This document shows, piece by piece, positions 8,692 to 17,209 of a stretch of 64,000 nt of DNA. Numbering within the stretch: the stretch's first letter is position 1; each line of letters starts with the position of its first letter. The stretch covers positions 1 to 64,000 of IMG/VR virus record IMGVR_UViG_3300022200_000039; one strand, 5' to 3'. This DNA is from a virus. Below the pieces are notes generated by a model. The model was given only the letters and a program-made list of their open reading frames with translations, searched no databases and had not been told where the DNA came from. The translations under genes and the position numbers were made by a program.

Positions 8692-9699
8692 TTATGATAT
8701 TCTGGCTATTCTAACGGGGATCTGAATTTGTGCTCCAGTGGTTCCGCCCTGCACATACACTGTTGTATCAATATAATCAATCGTATTGCTTCCAAAACTT
8801 TGGTTTACTGAACCGTAAAGAGTATATTCTGGGTCTAATCCGGCTTTGACCGTAAAAGCAACAGCACCAGCAACTCCTCGTGGTCCCCCAATTGCAGAAT
8901 ATGTTTCTTCTGTATTGTTGGAATCTGAAGTGTAGACGACACCATTTGGAATAACGTTAACTCTAGCTGCCGCATAGTTTTCTAAACCGATAGAAATAGA
9001 AGTAGCTGGAGCGGAATCAAGAGTAAAAGAAATATTTAAACCATTGTTATCGGCAGTATTGTTAAAAACATTATCCACGCCAGAAGAGCCAAGTACAGAA
9101 CCTATAAAACGACTATCATAAAATACGTAGAAAAATCTATCAATTAAATTATTGTTTGTTAAATAACTTGTTCTATTCGTAGATGAGCCAACAGGTACAT
9201 TGCCGAATCCAGTATCTAATCCAGTCTCCAGAAGAACATATCTACCAGTAGAAGTTCCATTAAGGTTATCAGTCGATCCGCTAGCTCTCAATACAGAGCC
9301 GATATTTAAACTTGTTGTATCTTTACTTGTGTCTGTTAGATAAAATAAGCTTGAAGCAGGGGAAGAACCCTTTCTAGCAATACCAGTACCAATACCAGCT
9401 AATTCATTGGTCTTCATTGTTGGAAGGTAAAGTAAGTCTGTAGCTGTATTTGGTAGTAGTCCGTAGTTAATTCCAGCGTTAACTTGCGTAAACGCTTCAA
9501 AAATTGGCGTCTGCAAAATCGTAAGGTCATAATATGCAGAGCCAGAAGGATGAGTTTTATCGTATAGTGAATAATCAATCTCATCGTCGCCTAGTGCGAA
9601 CTTGGTAACTCTAAAGTCACCCTGCGCCATACGACGGCGACCTGTCTCAGTTAAGACAGCATCTAAAATAATGTCGCCAGAATTATCTAAAAAAGCCAT
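8692..9699 (-). CDS. Virion structural protein with conserved MAFLDNSGDIILDAVLT-type N-terminus
   Basis: 335 residues. The N-terminal block (DNSGDIILDAVLTETGR, then KFALGDDEIDYSLYD) is a strongly patterned segment that I associate with structural proteins of large marine myoviruses, though I cannot name its function. The rest is Gly/Ser/Thr/Asn-rich and beta-like. AGAGGAA lies before the ATG. It sits between fibre-like genes, which supports a tail or baseplate role. Confidence 0.72.
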   Translation of the reverse strand: MAFLDNSGDIILDAVLTETGRRRMAQGDFRVTKFALGDDEIDYSLYDKTHPSGSAYYDLTILQTPIFEAFTQVNAGINYGLLPNTATDLLYLPTMKTNELAGIGTGIARKGSSPASSLFYLTDTSKDTTSLNIGSVLRASGSTDNLNGTSTGRYVLLETGLDTGFGNVPVGSSTNRTSYLTNNNLIDRFFYVFYDSRFIGSVLGSSGVDNVFNNTADNNGLNISFTLDSAPATSISIGLENYAAARVNVIPNGVVYTSDSNNTEETYSAIGGPRGVAGAVAFTVKAGLDPEYTLYGSVNQSFGSNTIDYIDTTVYVQGGTTGAQIQIPVRIARIS

Positions 9700-9739
9700 A
9701 AGTGTTCCTCTTTTTATTAAATAGTTTTGCTTTTCTTTA

Positions 9740-12325
9740 TTAACTGTTCAATCTATAAGTAATGTTTAAATCGATTTTTCGTCCAGTCTTTTTAGATGTT
9801 AAACGAATTTTAAATGTTTTATCCCAGATTAAATCATCAGCAGTTCCAATAATCAAATTTGCTTTTTGATTTTGTGCTTCATCGCTAAAGTCTATGTTTG
9901 TTGTGTCTAAAGCAACTTGGCTTAAGTTTGGTTGTAGTTGGAATACTTTTTTGAATTCTTTTGATGGGTTATTAAATATTTTTTGATCTAACTCTGATTC
10001 AAAAATAATATTATATACAGCAAAGTAATAACCACCATCATTAATTAGTTCTGCTTCGTAAATATCTGTTGTATGAGAAAGCACTCTTTGTTCGTTTAAA
10101 ACTCTAAACAAATAATAGTATTTTTTATTTGTTTTAACTGTATCCTCAAAAAAATCTTTTGTGTAAGTTGCATCTTGATTTTCGATTTTTAAGTCTAAAG
10201 TTGCAATTAAATTTTGATCAAAATCTGTTATCGCCATTGGTCTGTCTTCAAGACGATAAATTTCTATGTATCTTGGTTTTGAAATACTTTGTTTTCTGAT
10301 AATAGACGTTTCTAGTATATCATTTGCATTTAGATAATTTTGTTTATAAGTATTATCATCGTTGCTAATCGTAGATGGAAAATGACGATTATTAAATACA
10401 CCATAAGTAAAATCAAATCCAAGTTTTTGAGATTGATTGATATTTTGGAATGGGACAACATCCAACTCATTACCTGGGTGTTCTAATACTCGTAGTGTTT
10501 TAGAATAAACTGGAATCTCAATAATCTTCATTACTGGCTGGTAAGATAAATTAAAATCTGCGACGTATTTAAAATCTGAGTATATTTGAGCATTGGTGCC
10601 ATAGCCTCCCCCCGCTTGTTTATCAAATGAATCATTATTGTCACTATCATAAAGTTCGTCTGTTGCTTCATCGGTGCTTGGAGTGTACATTTCTAAGGCA
10701 TACTGATCAGAAGAATTAGTAAATCCCAAATCTCGACTTAATAGTAAGTTTGAATATTGGTATTCGATTCCAAATGATAATACATAATAATATACGTTGT
10801 ATGTGTAATCAGTGTTGTATTTAATTTGGTTATCAATAAATTCAAATGTTTCTTTTAAATCAGAATTTATAAACCAATAATTTTGTAAAGTGTTTTGAGT
10901 ATTAGCATCGCCAGAACCGGCACCACCTATTTTCTCTACTCTATAGGCTATGACTTCTGTATGTCTTTCGGTATCGGAATACAAATCACTAAAATCATTT
11001 ATGTCGATGTTTGCTGGATTTTTAAGAAAATCTAATCCACCTTTAAGAGTTTTTGACGATACAATCGTGTTAATGTGTCGGTAAATTCCGCCAGATTCAT
11101 TTGCGGAAGCTCTGTATGGGTCACTACCACCAACAAATAAACATCCAATATCATTACTTTCAAAATTTCTGTAAGCGTAAGTTAGCATCGAAATGTAGTC
11201 TATTTCTCTTAAAGTTGTTGTTACCGCTTCGCTTGCCTTGCTGATACCATCACTAAGCGAGCCAGTATAATATTCTTTATTGAGGACAAACGAAGATTGC
11301 TGTGGAGTCAAGCCTTCTATTTCGCCAGAAAAAGATTTATAAAGCAATTTTATTAATTTAGAAGAAAACTTATTATTTTCTATTTCTTGACCTATTTCGC
11401 CCTTTGGTTTACCAGGAAATGAGATCTTAACATAATAAGGTAGCTTGCTTTCTTGTACTCCAAGATTGTTTAGATTTGTGTTTGCATTATGATCAAACAA
11501 TACATTTCTTAATTTGTCTTCTGTCCAAGAAATTGTTGAACTAGACAAAGGAGCACTAAAAACAGCAGATTGCAAATAATCAACAGATAAATTGGTGTTC
11601 TTGCTGATTAATGTTTGATTTGTTTCTTGCTCTGCTTTCGGAATATCTTCTGGTAAGTTCTTGGCATTAAAAACAAATAGCTCATTTATAGCGGGATATG
11701 TATTTTCTCTTGAAATGTAATTGATCAATTCTTCAGGATATATTGCAGAAATGTCTTCTTGTTTTTCCCACCTTGAAAGATCTTTCATTATTGTATAACT
11801 TGGCATCTGAAGTTCAGATGTGTATTGACCAACAGTATCTTGATAAAATGGAGAGTATTGTTGATAGCTGTATCCTATTTCTATTACGTCTGTAGCATAG
11901 TCGCTTGTTAGCTTGGTTTCTTCTATTTTAGAATAAGGCATCGATATACTAAGATTCATATTTCTTAAAATAACTTCATTATAAACTGGTGTATAAGTTT
12001 TTTTACCGTATGTCCCGCCAAGCCAGATAGCTTTCCAATCATCATCATTACGAACTCTTTCATCGTCACCAGTTACACGAACAGCAAAAACTTTATTTGG
12101 GTTCAATACAGATTCATTTAAAGTTACAGAACCCGACACAACATCAGAAAATACTTTATTAAATGGAGGGTATCTTAAATTTTCTGAACTTAGCGAATCA
12201 AATTTTAAAACAGTGCCCTCATCGGATGCAACAGATGTCCAGTTACCACCATTGAGTGTTCTAAAAGCGTCAGAAGAGCCAGAAAGTAAGTCGCTACTGA
12301 TGATTTTAGTTTCAATAGAATTCAT
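9740..12325 (-). CDS. Large virion structural protein with fibronectin-like C-terminal region
   Basis: 861 residues, rich in Asn, Ser, Tyr and acidic residues. The C-terminal third has an alternating strand pattern with YRLEDRP and KKYYYLFRVLNE, reminiscent of a fibronectin type III-like beta sandwich, then a conserved-looking FKIRLTSKKTGRKIDLNITY end. There are no catalytic motifs. Its ATG overlaps the upstream stop (TAATG), with AGGAA as ribosome binding site, so translation is probably coupled. The position within the 32-kb virion module suggests a baseplate-peripheral or fibre protein. Confidence 0.75.
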   Translation of the reverse strand: MNSIETKIISSDLLSGSSDAFRTLNGGNWTSVASDEGTVLKFDSLSSENLRYPPFNKVFSDVVSGSVTLNESVLNPNKVFAVRVTGDDERVRNDDDWKAIWLGGTYGKKTYTPVYNEVILRNMNLSISMPYSKIEETKLTSDYATDVIEIGYSYQQYSPFYQDTVGQYTSELQMPSYTIMKDLSRWEKQEDISAIYPEELINYISRENTYPAINELFVFNAKNLPEDIPKAEQETNQTLISKNTNLSVDYLQSAVFSAPLSSSTISWTEDKLRNVLFDHNANTNLNNLGVQESKLPYYVKISFPGKPKGEIGQEIENNKFSSKLIKLLYKSFSGEIEGLTPQQSSFVLNKEYYTGSLSDGISKASEAVTTTLREIDYISMLTYAYRNFESNDIGCLFVGGSDPYRASANESGGIYRHINTIVSSKTLKGGLDFLKNPANIDINDFSDLYSDTERHTEVIAYRVEKIGGAGSGDANTQNTLQNYWFINSDLKETFEFIDNQIKYNTDYTYNVYYYVLSFGIEYQYSNLLLSRDLGFTNSSDQYALEMYTPSTDEATDELYDSDNNDSFDKQAGGGYGTNAQIYSDFKYVADFNLSYQPVMKIIEIPVYSKTLRVLEHPGNELDVVPFQNINQSQKLGFDFTYGVFNNRHFPSTISNDDNTYKQNYLNANDILETSIIRKQSISKPRYIEIYRLEDRPMAITDFDQNLIATLDLKIENQDATYTKDFFEDTVKTNKKYYYLFRVLNEQRVLSHTTDIYEAELINDGGYYFAVYNIIFESELDQKIFNNPSKEFKKVFQLQPNLSQVALDTTNIDFSDEAQNQKANLIIGTADDLIWDKTFKIRLTSKKTGRKIDLNITYRLNS

Positions 12326-13218
12326 TAATAAGTTCCTGTTGAGGTGCTGGTCGTAGGTGATACACTAACCGAAGTTGATGTTGAAACAGTTGTGGTCGTT
12401 GTAGCGGCTTGTCCAGCTAAAGCAGACTGCGTTTTTTCTTTCATTGGCGTTGTTTTGTTAAATCTAAAAGTTACTTCTTCTGAAGTTGGAGAAAAATTGT
12501 ACATCTCGTTAGTATAAGTATCTATAAAGTTAGTAAAGTTTTCTTCAAAAGTTTCATTTGCCCACTTATTTTGTATGGCTGTAGTTTCTGCTTCAGAGTA
12601 TTGCACGTCGAAACCAACAAGCATGTCAAAGATATCATTTGGGTCACTTACGTTTGGCTCTGTATTTTCGTTTGCGAATGTTGGTCTAGCAGTACCACCG
12701 TTTTCTGCTGACAGATAATAATAACCGTCTTCAACTATGCTTGTTATTCCAAATATTCCTTGTTGAAAAGTGACTTTAACTAAATAAGAGCCAACATCTG
12801 ATGTGTTTCCAGATACTAAATTATAATCAATATTTGTATTATTGGAATTCATTTGTAAAACTACAGTCCCAGATGATGATGTTTTTGCTTCGTCGGCACT
12901 ATCATATGTACCATATGCAATTAACGAATTATATGCAAAGCTAAAATTATTTCCATCTATCAAATTAGAATCTGCTATAGAGCCGTTAATATAGGCAACT
13001 TTCCAAACTTGATAAAAGCTATTAACTATGTCAGCCGTATCTGACGTTGCTAAATTGCCAATTTTTATTTTCGAATTGCCTGATTCTATTTCACTGGTGG
13101 CAGTTTGAGTGGTGCTTCTGGTGGCAGTTTGAGTGGTGCTTCTGGTGGCAGTTTGAGTGGTGCTTGTAGATTGTTCTTTCAAAGCTTCAGTGGCTGCGGT
13201 AGATGGAACTATCGGCAT
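12325..13218 (-). CDS. Structural protein with Thr-rich STTQTATR repeats
   Basis: A 297-residue protein whose N-terminus carries three tandem copies of an 8-residue unit (STTQTATR) and whose C-terminus is again Thr/Ser-rich (TTTTTVSTSTSVSVSP). The central part (about 60-250) looks globular, with a FNEN/GYYYLSAENGG-like beta pattern. Low-complexity Thr/Ser ends are typical of virion linkers or flexible tails and may be sites for length variation. GAGGAGT lies before the ATG. It follows the 220-residue gene, which ends in a similar Thr-rich segment, so the two may share that low-complexity sequence by slippage or duplication. Confidence 0.72.
   Translation of the reverse strand: MPIVPSTAATEALKEQSTSTTQTATRSTTQTATRSTTQTATSEIESGNSKIKIGNLATSDTADIVNSFYQVWKVAYINGSIADSNLIDGNNFSFAYNSLIAYGTYDSADEAKTSSSGTVVLQMNSNNTNIDYNLVSGNTSDVGSYLVKVTFQQGIFGITSIVEDGYYYLSAENGGTARPTFANENTEPNVSDPNDIFDMLVGFDVQYSEAETTAIQNKWANETFEENFTNFIDTYTNEMYNFSPTSEEVTFRFNKTTPMKEKTQSALAGQAATTTTTVSTSTSVSVSPTTSTSTGTY
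13096..13167. repeat. Three tandem 24-bp repeats inside the 297-residue structural gene
   Basis: Two identical 24-bp units (13096-13119 and 13120-13143) and a third nearly identical copy (13144-13167) lie head to tail. Each encodes one STTQTATR-type octapeptide in frame, so copy-number change would lengthen or shorten the protein without a frameshift. Confidence 0.9.
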
Positions 13219-13219
13219 T

Positions 13220-13882
13220 TTAATAACTCCTCACAACTGTTTGGGTAGCAATAGCCATTTGGCTTGTAACTGTTTGAGTCGTAGTCGCACTAGTGGTGCC
13301 AGCTATCGCGCTCGTAGTTCCAATATCTGTAAATTGTTTTAAACTAGAGCTACTGCTTGAGTTTAAAGTTGCAATATCAGAAGCTGTTGATAACAGTTTG
13401 GTTCCTGTCTCTAACTTACTTTGGTTTAATCTTTCGGTTAGTTTATCTTTTGACTCTGTTGTGTCAGCTGATGTTTCAAAAATGGGATCATCTGAGAAAG
13501 TAAAAGATTTTGAAACAGATAGCCCAGCATTGCCTCCTATTCTAACAGATAATGCAGAACTACTATCAATATTTGGATTGTTTATTTTTGTGTTATTCGT
13601 TTGATCAGAAACTAAAGAATAATCTTTTCCTTGGTCTTTCGAAACAACAGCACCGAGAGCTTCAAAAAACAAAATAGACTGCAAAGAAGAATTATCCGAT
13701 TGTGAGCCATCTGCAAATAATTTTTGAGATGTTTTTGCTATTTTCGCCTCACTACTTCCTCTTTCATATTCTACACCGTTTACTGTTATTGTCTTTTGGC
13801 GGAAAGCAGTGCTTTCTAAAGATACTGTCTGATCTATAGATTCAGGATTTAATACATTTGATAAATTAGCGGTTATTGGCAT
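13220..13882 (-). CDS. Small virion structural protein, Ser/Thr-rich
   Basis: 220 residues with high Ser, Thr and Asn content and a Thr/Ala-rich C-terminus (GTTSATTTQTVTSQMAIAT). The start MPITANLSN resembles the MPIVPSTA start of the next protein. No motifs suggest enzymatic function. It sits 1-2 nt from both neighbours, so it is part of the same late operon. It is probably a minor tail or fibre-attachment protein, on context only. Confidence 0.68.
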   Translation of the reverse strand: MPITANLSNVLNPESIDQTVSLESTAFRQKTITVNGVEYERGSSEAKIAKTSQKLFADGSQSDNSSLQSILFFEALGAVVSKDQGKDYSLVSDQTNNTKINNPNIDSSSALSVRIGGNAGLSVSKSFTFSDDPIFETSADTTESKDKLTERLNQSKLETGTKLLSTASDIATLNSSSSSSLKQFTDIGTTSAIAGTTSATTTQTVTSQMAIATQTVVRSY

Positions 13883-13883
13883 T

Positions 13884-16214
13884 TTATTCAGTTGTCCTTT
13901 CTGCTGTTTTCTCCGTTGATGTTAATTCTGACTCTGACTCTGACTCTGGCGGAACAAAAGTGGTAGTAAGTTGGAACCCATTCCTTAAAATTGTTTTATC
14001 TTCAGTGATTGCCGCGTTGAAAAGCGCCACTACAAATTCAAAATTATTTACTACAGTTGAAAATTTATCTTGAAATGATTCAATCGCTTCAAGATTTCCG
14101 TTGATTGGATTTATTGTTTGTGAAATTTGAAGTGCTTTTTCAGTAACTTTCTCTATATCATTATCAAATAAGTTGTAGTATAAATCAAGAATCATACAAT
14201 ACATAAATGGGGCGGTGTACCACGGAGCAGAACTTGGCTTATCTTGATATTGTGCCGAAGCTGATTCTCTAAAAAATCTGTTAAATTTTCCAAGATTTTC
14301 GTTAAATGCACCATTATCGCTTGCATAATCATAATATTGTTGTAATTCCTCTGATGTATCTTGGAGTTTTTGTAGTATTGTGTTTGCAATTGTTGCTGTG
14401 CGATCTTTTATAACAACTTGGAAAGATAGAATAGGAGTATCATTTATGTTTTTTGCGTAATCAAGAATCTCAAACGACATTAGACGATAGTTTTTAATCG
14501 CTAAATCATCTACTCCGTTTAAACTTGGATCTAAATACTGACGGTATATAACGCTACTTGCGTACCCAAAAAGATATCCATACGTACCAGGATAATCAGA
14601 AATTGTTGTTGTTCCATCAGAATTAACTATTTCAACTGTTCCTTGTAATTCTTCATCCGAATAATAATAAGGAGTTCCAGAATAATTTGTATCGCTCGTA
14701 AACTGCTTTAGATAATACGATATTGCTTGCTGTGTGGAGTCGTCTTGATTTAACTGATCTCTAGCATAAATCTTTTCTGATATAGGATAAGCTGAGCCAG
14801 TTGCGAAAGAAGAACCGTAAATTGCTTTTAAAGAAGAATCCGAATCGTTAGTTTCGTATCGATAAACCCAACAAGACTCAACAAAAAATGTATTGAAATC
14901 TATTTCAATGCCATAGTTTTTTAGTTTATTTACATTTAAAATTTTTGAGATATTTGAAGTTCTTTGCAGCGCTTTTTCATAGTCAAAATATATTCTTCCA
15001 AAAATAACGTGCGAGGGAACGTCGTAAGATGTATCAGCACATTCATACATTGACAACTGAGAATCGGTATAAATGTAAGTGTCTGTTAAGTCTGTGTCGT
15101 GAATATTATTAGGTTCTGCTTCCGATGTATCACCTATTTCTCTTAAGTCACTTATTTTAGAATCATAAAGAACTTGTTTTATTAATTTAGCATTCTGTTG
15201 AACTGAATTGTTTGATAATACCAGTCTTTTTCTATAGTTTTTATAAAACTTGCCGATTGGCTTTGCGGGGGACTTATCTGGATAAACTCTTGCGATTTGA
15301 TTTAGCTGAATTAATAAATCCGCACTCTCACCGTATGTTGCGAGAACAGACGAAACATTATCCATAATATCTTTTAGTTTTGAATAGCGCTCGCCTTGTT
15401 CGTAAAAAGATTGATATTCATCAAGTAGATTTTGAAATTTATCAACAACTTGTTGGTGTGTAATAGTTTCAGTTTTATAAGCAGAGCCGTTTAAAGAAAT
15501 CAAAGGTGTTTCGCTGTAAAGATTACCTTCTGCATCCAAGTATTCCGCTTTGGCTCCGCTGGACAACCCACTATCATTAAAAATGGACTCATACGATACT
15601 TCACTTGTTTGAAAATCAAGAAGCTGTAAATTATCCATTTGTTCTGGAAATGTGTCTTCGCTATATTCATACACACTGCTAAAAGCAATAATCTGTAAAG
15701 AAGCGACATTGCTCCAACCGTCTAATTTTATATACATTTGTTTGTCAAGATTAATTGATTGAGAAAAATCATATTTTCTGATTTCATTCCCCGATTCGTC
15801 ATACGCGATATTAGAATCACTTGAAATTTCAATTTGTGTTAGAAAAATAGGAGTTGGTGCGTCGGCAGATCCAGAAGAGTAATAAACCATAAAAGGATTT
15901 ATTTCTTTGCTTATTACTGATTGATATAAACTATCGCCGTTTGAGCCAGTTTGGCTAATTCTTCCATCGACTGACGACATAAAAACCGCAACATAATAGT
16001 ACAAAGAATCATTCAGAATACTGGCAATCGAATCTTTATCTTGCTTAATTTCGCCATCATCATAAAAATACGCATCGTCATAATTGCTAATAAAAATAGA
16101 ACCGTTTATCGTAAGCGAAAGATCGTCTTGTAGTTCCATTTTTTCAATATAAGGTGCTGGAAGGTATTTTCCAGTATTATTAATGATGTCGCCCGTTAGC
16201 GTTAAGTCTGACAT
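13884..16214 (-). CDS. Large virion structural protein, unknown role
   Basis: 776 residues rich in Asp, Ser and Tyr, without recognised catalytic motifs. The N-terminal 250 residues look beta-rich. A helical stretch follows (about 255-330, LDEYQSFYEQGERYSKLKD), then a long mixed region. The C-terminus ends in a short Glu/Ser repeat (ESESESEL). It overlaps the 334-residue upstream gene by 13 nt. The position between the giant protein and fibre-like proteins suggests a baseplate or fibre-network component. Confidence 0.72.
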   Translation of the reverse strand: MSDLTLTGDIINNTGKYLPAPYIEKMELQDDLSLTINGSIFISNYDDAYFYDDGEIKQDKDSIASILNDSLYYYVAVFMSSVDGRISQTGSNGDSLYQSVISKEINPFMVYYSSGSADAPTPIFLTQIEISSDSNIAYDESGNEIRKYDFSQSINLDKQMYIKLDGWSNVASLQIIAFSSVYEYSEDTFPEQMDNLQLLDFQTSEVSYESIFNDSGLSSGAKAEYLDAEGNLYSETPLISLNGSAYKTETITHQQVVDKFQNLLDEYQSFYEQGERYSKLKDIMDNVSSVLATYGESADLLIQLNQIARVYPDKSPAKPIGKFYKNYRKRLVLSNNSVQQNAKLIKQVLYDSKISDLREIGDTSEAEPNNIHDTDLTDTYIYTDSQLSMYECADTSYDVPSHVIFGRIYFDYEKALQRTSNISKILNVNKLKNYGIEIDFNTFFVESCWVYRYETNDSDSSLKAIYGSSFATGSAYPISEKIYARDQLNQDDSTQQAISYYLKQFTSDTNYSGTPYYYSDEELQGTVEIVNSDGTTTISDYPGTYGYLFGYASSVIYRQYLDPSLNGVDDLAIKNYRLMSFEILDYAKNINDTPILSFQVVIKDRTATIANTILQKLQDTSEELQQYYDYASDNGAFNENLGKFNRFFRESASAQYQDKPSSAPWYTAPFMYCMILDLYYNLFDNDIEKVTEKALQISQTINPINGNLEAIESFQDKFSTVVNNFEFVVALFNAAITEDKTILRNGFQLTTTFVPPESESESELTSTEKTAERTTE

Positions 16215-17206
16215 ATCTCAGGCTCCGTTCTCGATCCGTAAATATCGTAAAATGCTTCTTCTTGAGCTTGCTGGTCGCAGTCAAAATCTAAATCAATATA
16301 ATAGCTTTCTTTATTAAAGATTTCTGCTCCTTTGCAAGCAAGTCTTTGTTCAACTTCACTATCTAAGAGAGTGTCAAAATAATACTCAACGCTATCAGTT
16401 GTTATTTCATCAACTGGTAAAACTTGGGCAACTTCTGACATTAGAAAGCCGTTTTGTATTTGTGGTATTTCTTTTCTGAAAAACTTACGCTCCAGTTGTT
16501 CTCTTGAGCCAGCAGCCGAAGATGATAATATTAAAAATACTTCAATATCAAAATTTTGTGTAAGGTTTTCTGTGTTTAGCTCTTCAATATAAAACAAAGG
16601 ATCATCAGATACAAGTTTTAAAACTTTTTGATCTATAAATTGATTTGAATAAGAGTTCAATTCTCGTAGTTCTCGTGCGCGTAAATTAAAGATAGGTTCC
16701 GATACTTGTATTGAATAATTTGCATCTATGTTTAATTGCGGAATCTTTGTGTCGTTTACAGTATCACTCTGCGTTGAAGAAGAAATCTGATTTTGTAAAG
16801 CAACGATCTTCCAAGCAGGAGTATAGTTTGTTTCTCCATCTAAAAAGGCGTCACCAATCTGAGAATCAAACTTAAAAATATCAGACGCTGGAACTTTAGA
16901 TCTTGAAGACGGAGTTAGTTTGTCGTTTGGACTTGGCTCCTCGCCAACTGACGTTTTTAATGTTTCTTCAACGTCTCTAAAGAGCACAAGAGATTCAATA
17001 TACTGCGTTTCATTTTTTATACGAGCATGTACATCATTTTGTTTTTCTGACGCGCTAGAATAGGCATAGCGACGGTCATAAAGCACATTATCGTCATAGA
17101 AAGCATAATGAGTTGGCTTAAACTTGCCAACTGATAGAAGATAGTGCCCATAGGAGGTAAGTTTTAAATCAAAAACCTGTTCTTTTTTGTTTACAAACTT
17201 CGCCAT
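16202..17206 (-). CDS. Conserved-looking tail/baseplate structural protein
   Basis: 334 residues. The N-terminal half has a distinctive pattern (LTSYGHYLLSVGKF, YAFYDDNVLYDRRYA, then ARIKNETQYIESLVLF) that reads like a conserved structural protein of large myophages rather than a fibre. The C-terminus is acidic. AAGGAT lies before the ATG. It lies immediately downstream of the 3027-residue gene and overlaps the following gene, which fits the fixed order of a baseplate or tail operon. The exact role is unknown. Confidence 0.72.
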   Translation of the reverse strand: MAKFVNKKEQVFDLKLTSYGHYLLSVGKFKPTHYAFYDDNVLYDRRYAYSSASEKQNDVHARIKNETQYIESLVLFRDVEETLKTSVGEEPSPNDKLTPSSRSKVPASDIFKFDSQIGDAFLDGETNYTPAWKIVALQNQISSSTQSDTVNDTKIPQLNIDANYSIQVSEPIFNLRARELRELNSYSNQFIDQKVLKLVSDDPLFYIEELNTENLTQNFDIEVFLILSSSAAGSREQLERKFFRKEIPQIQNGFLMSEVAQVLPVDEITTDSVEYYFDTLLDSEVEQRLACKGAEIFNKESYYIDLDFDCDQQAQEEAFYDIYGSRTEPEICQT

Positions 17207-17209
17207 TTA

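Noticed and set aside
13096-13167. Tandem repeats as a CRISPR array
   Set aside because: Units are contiguous without spacers and are in-frame coding repeats.
13917-13950. Ser-Glu repeat (ESESESEL) as a special regulatory repeat
   Set aside because: It is a short low-complexity coding run at the end of a structural protein, too short to interpret.
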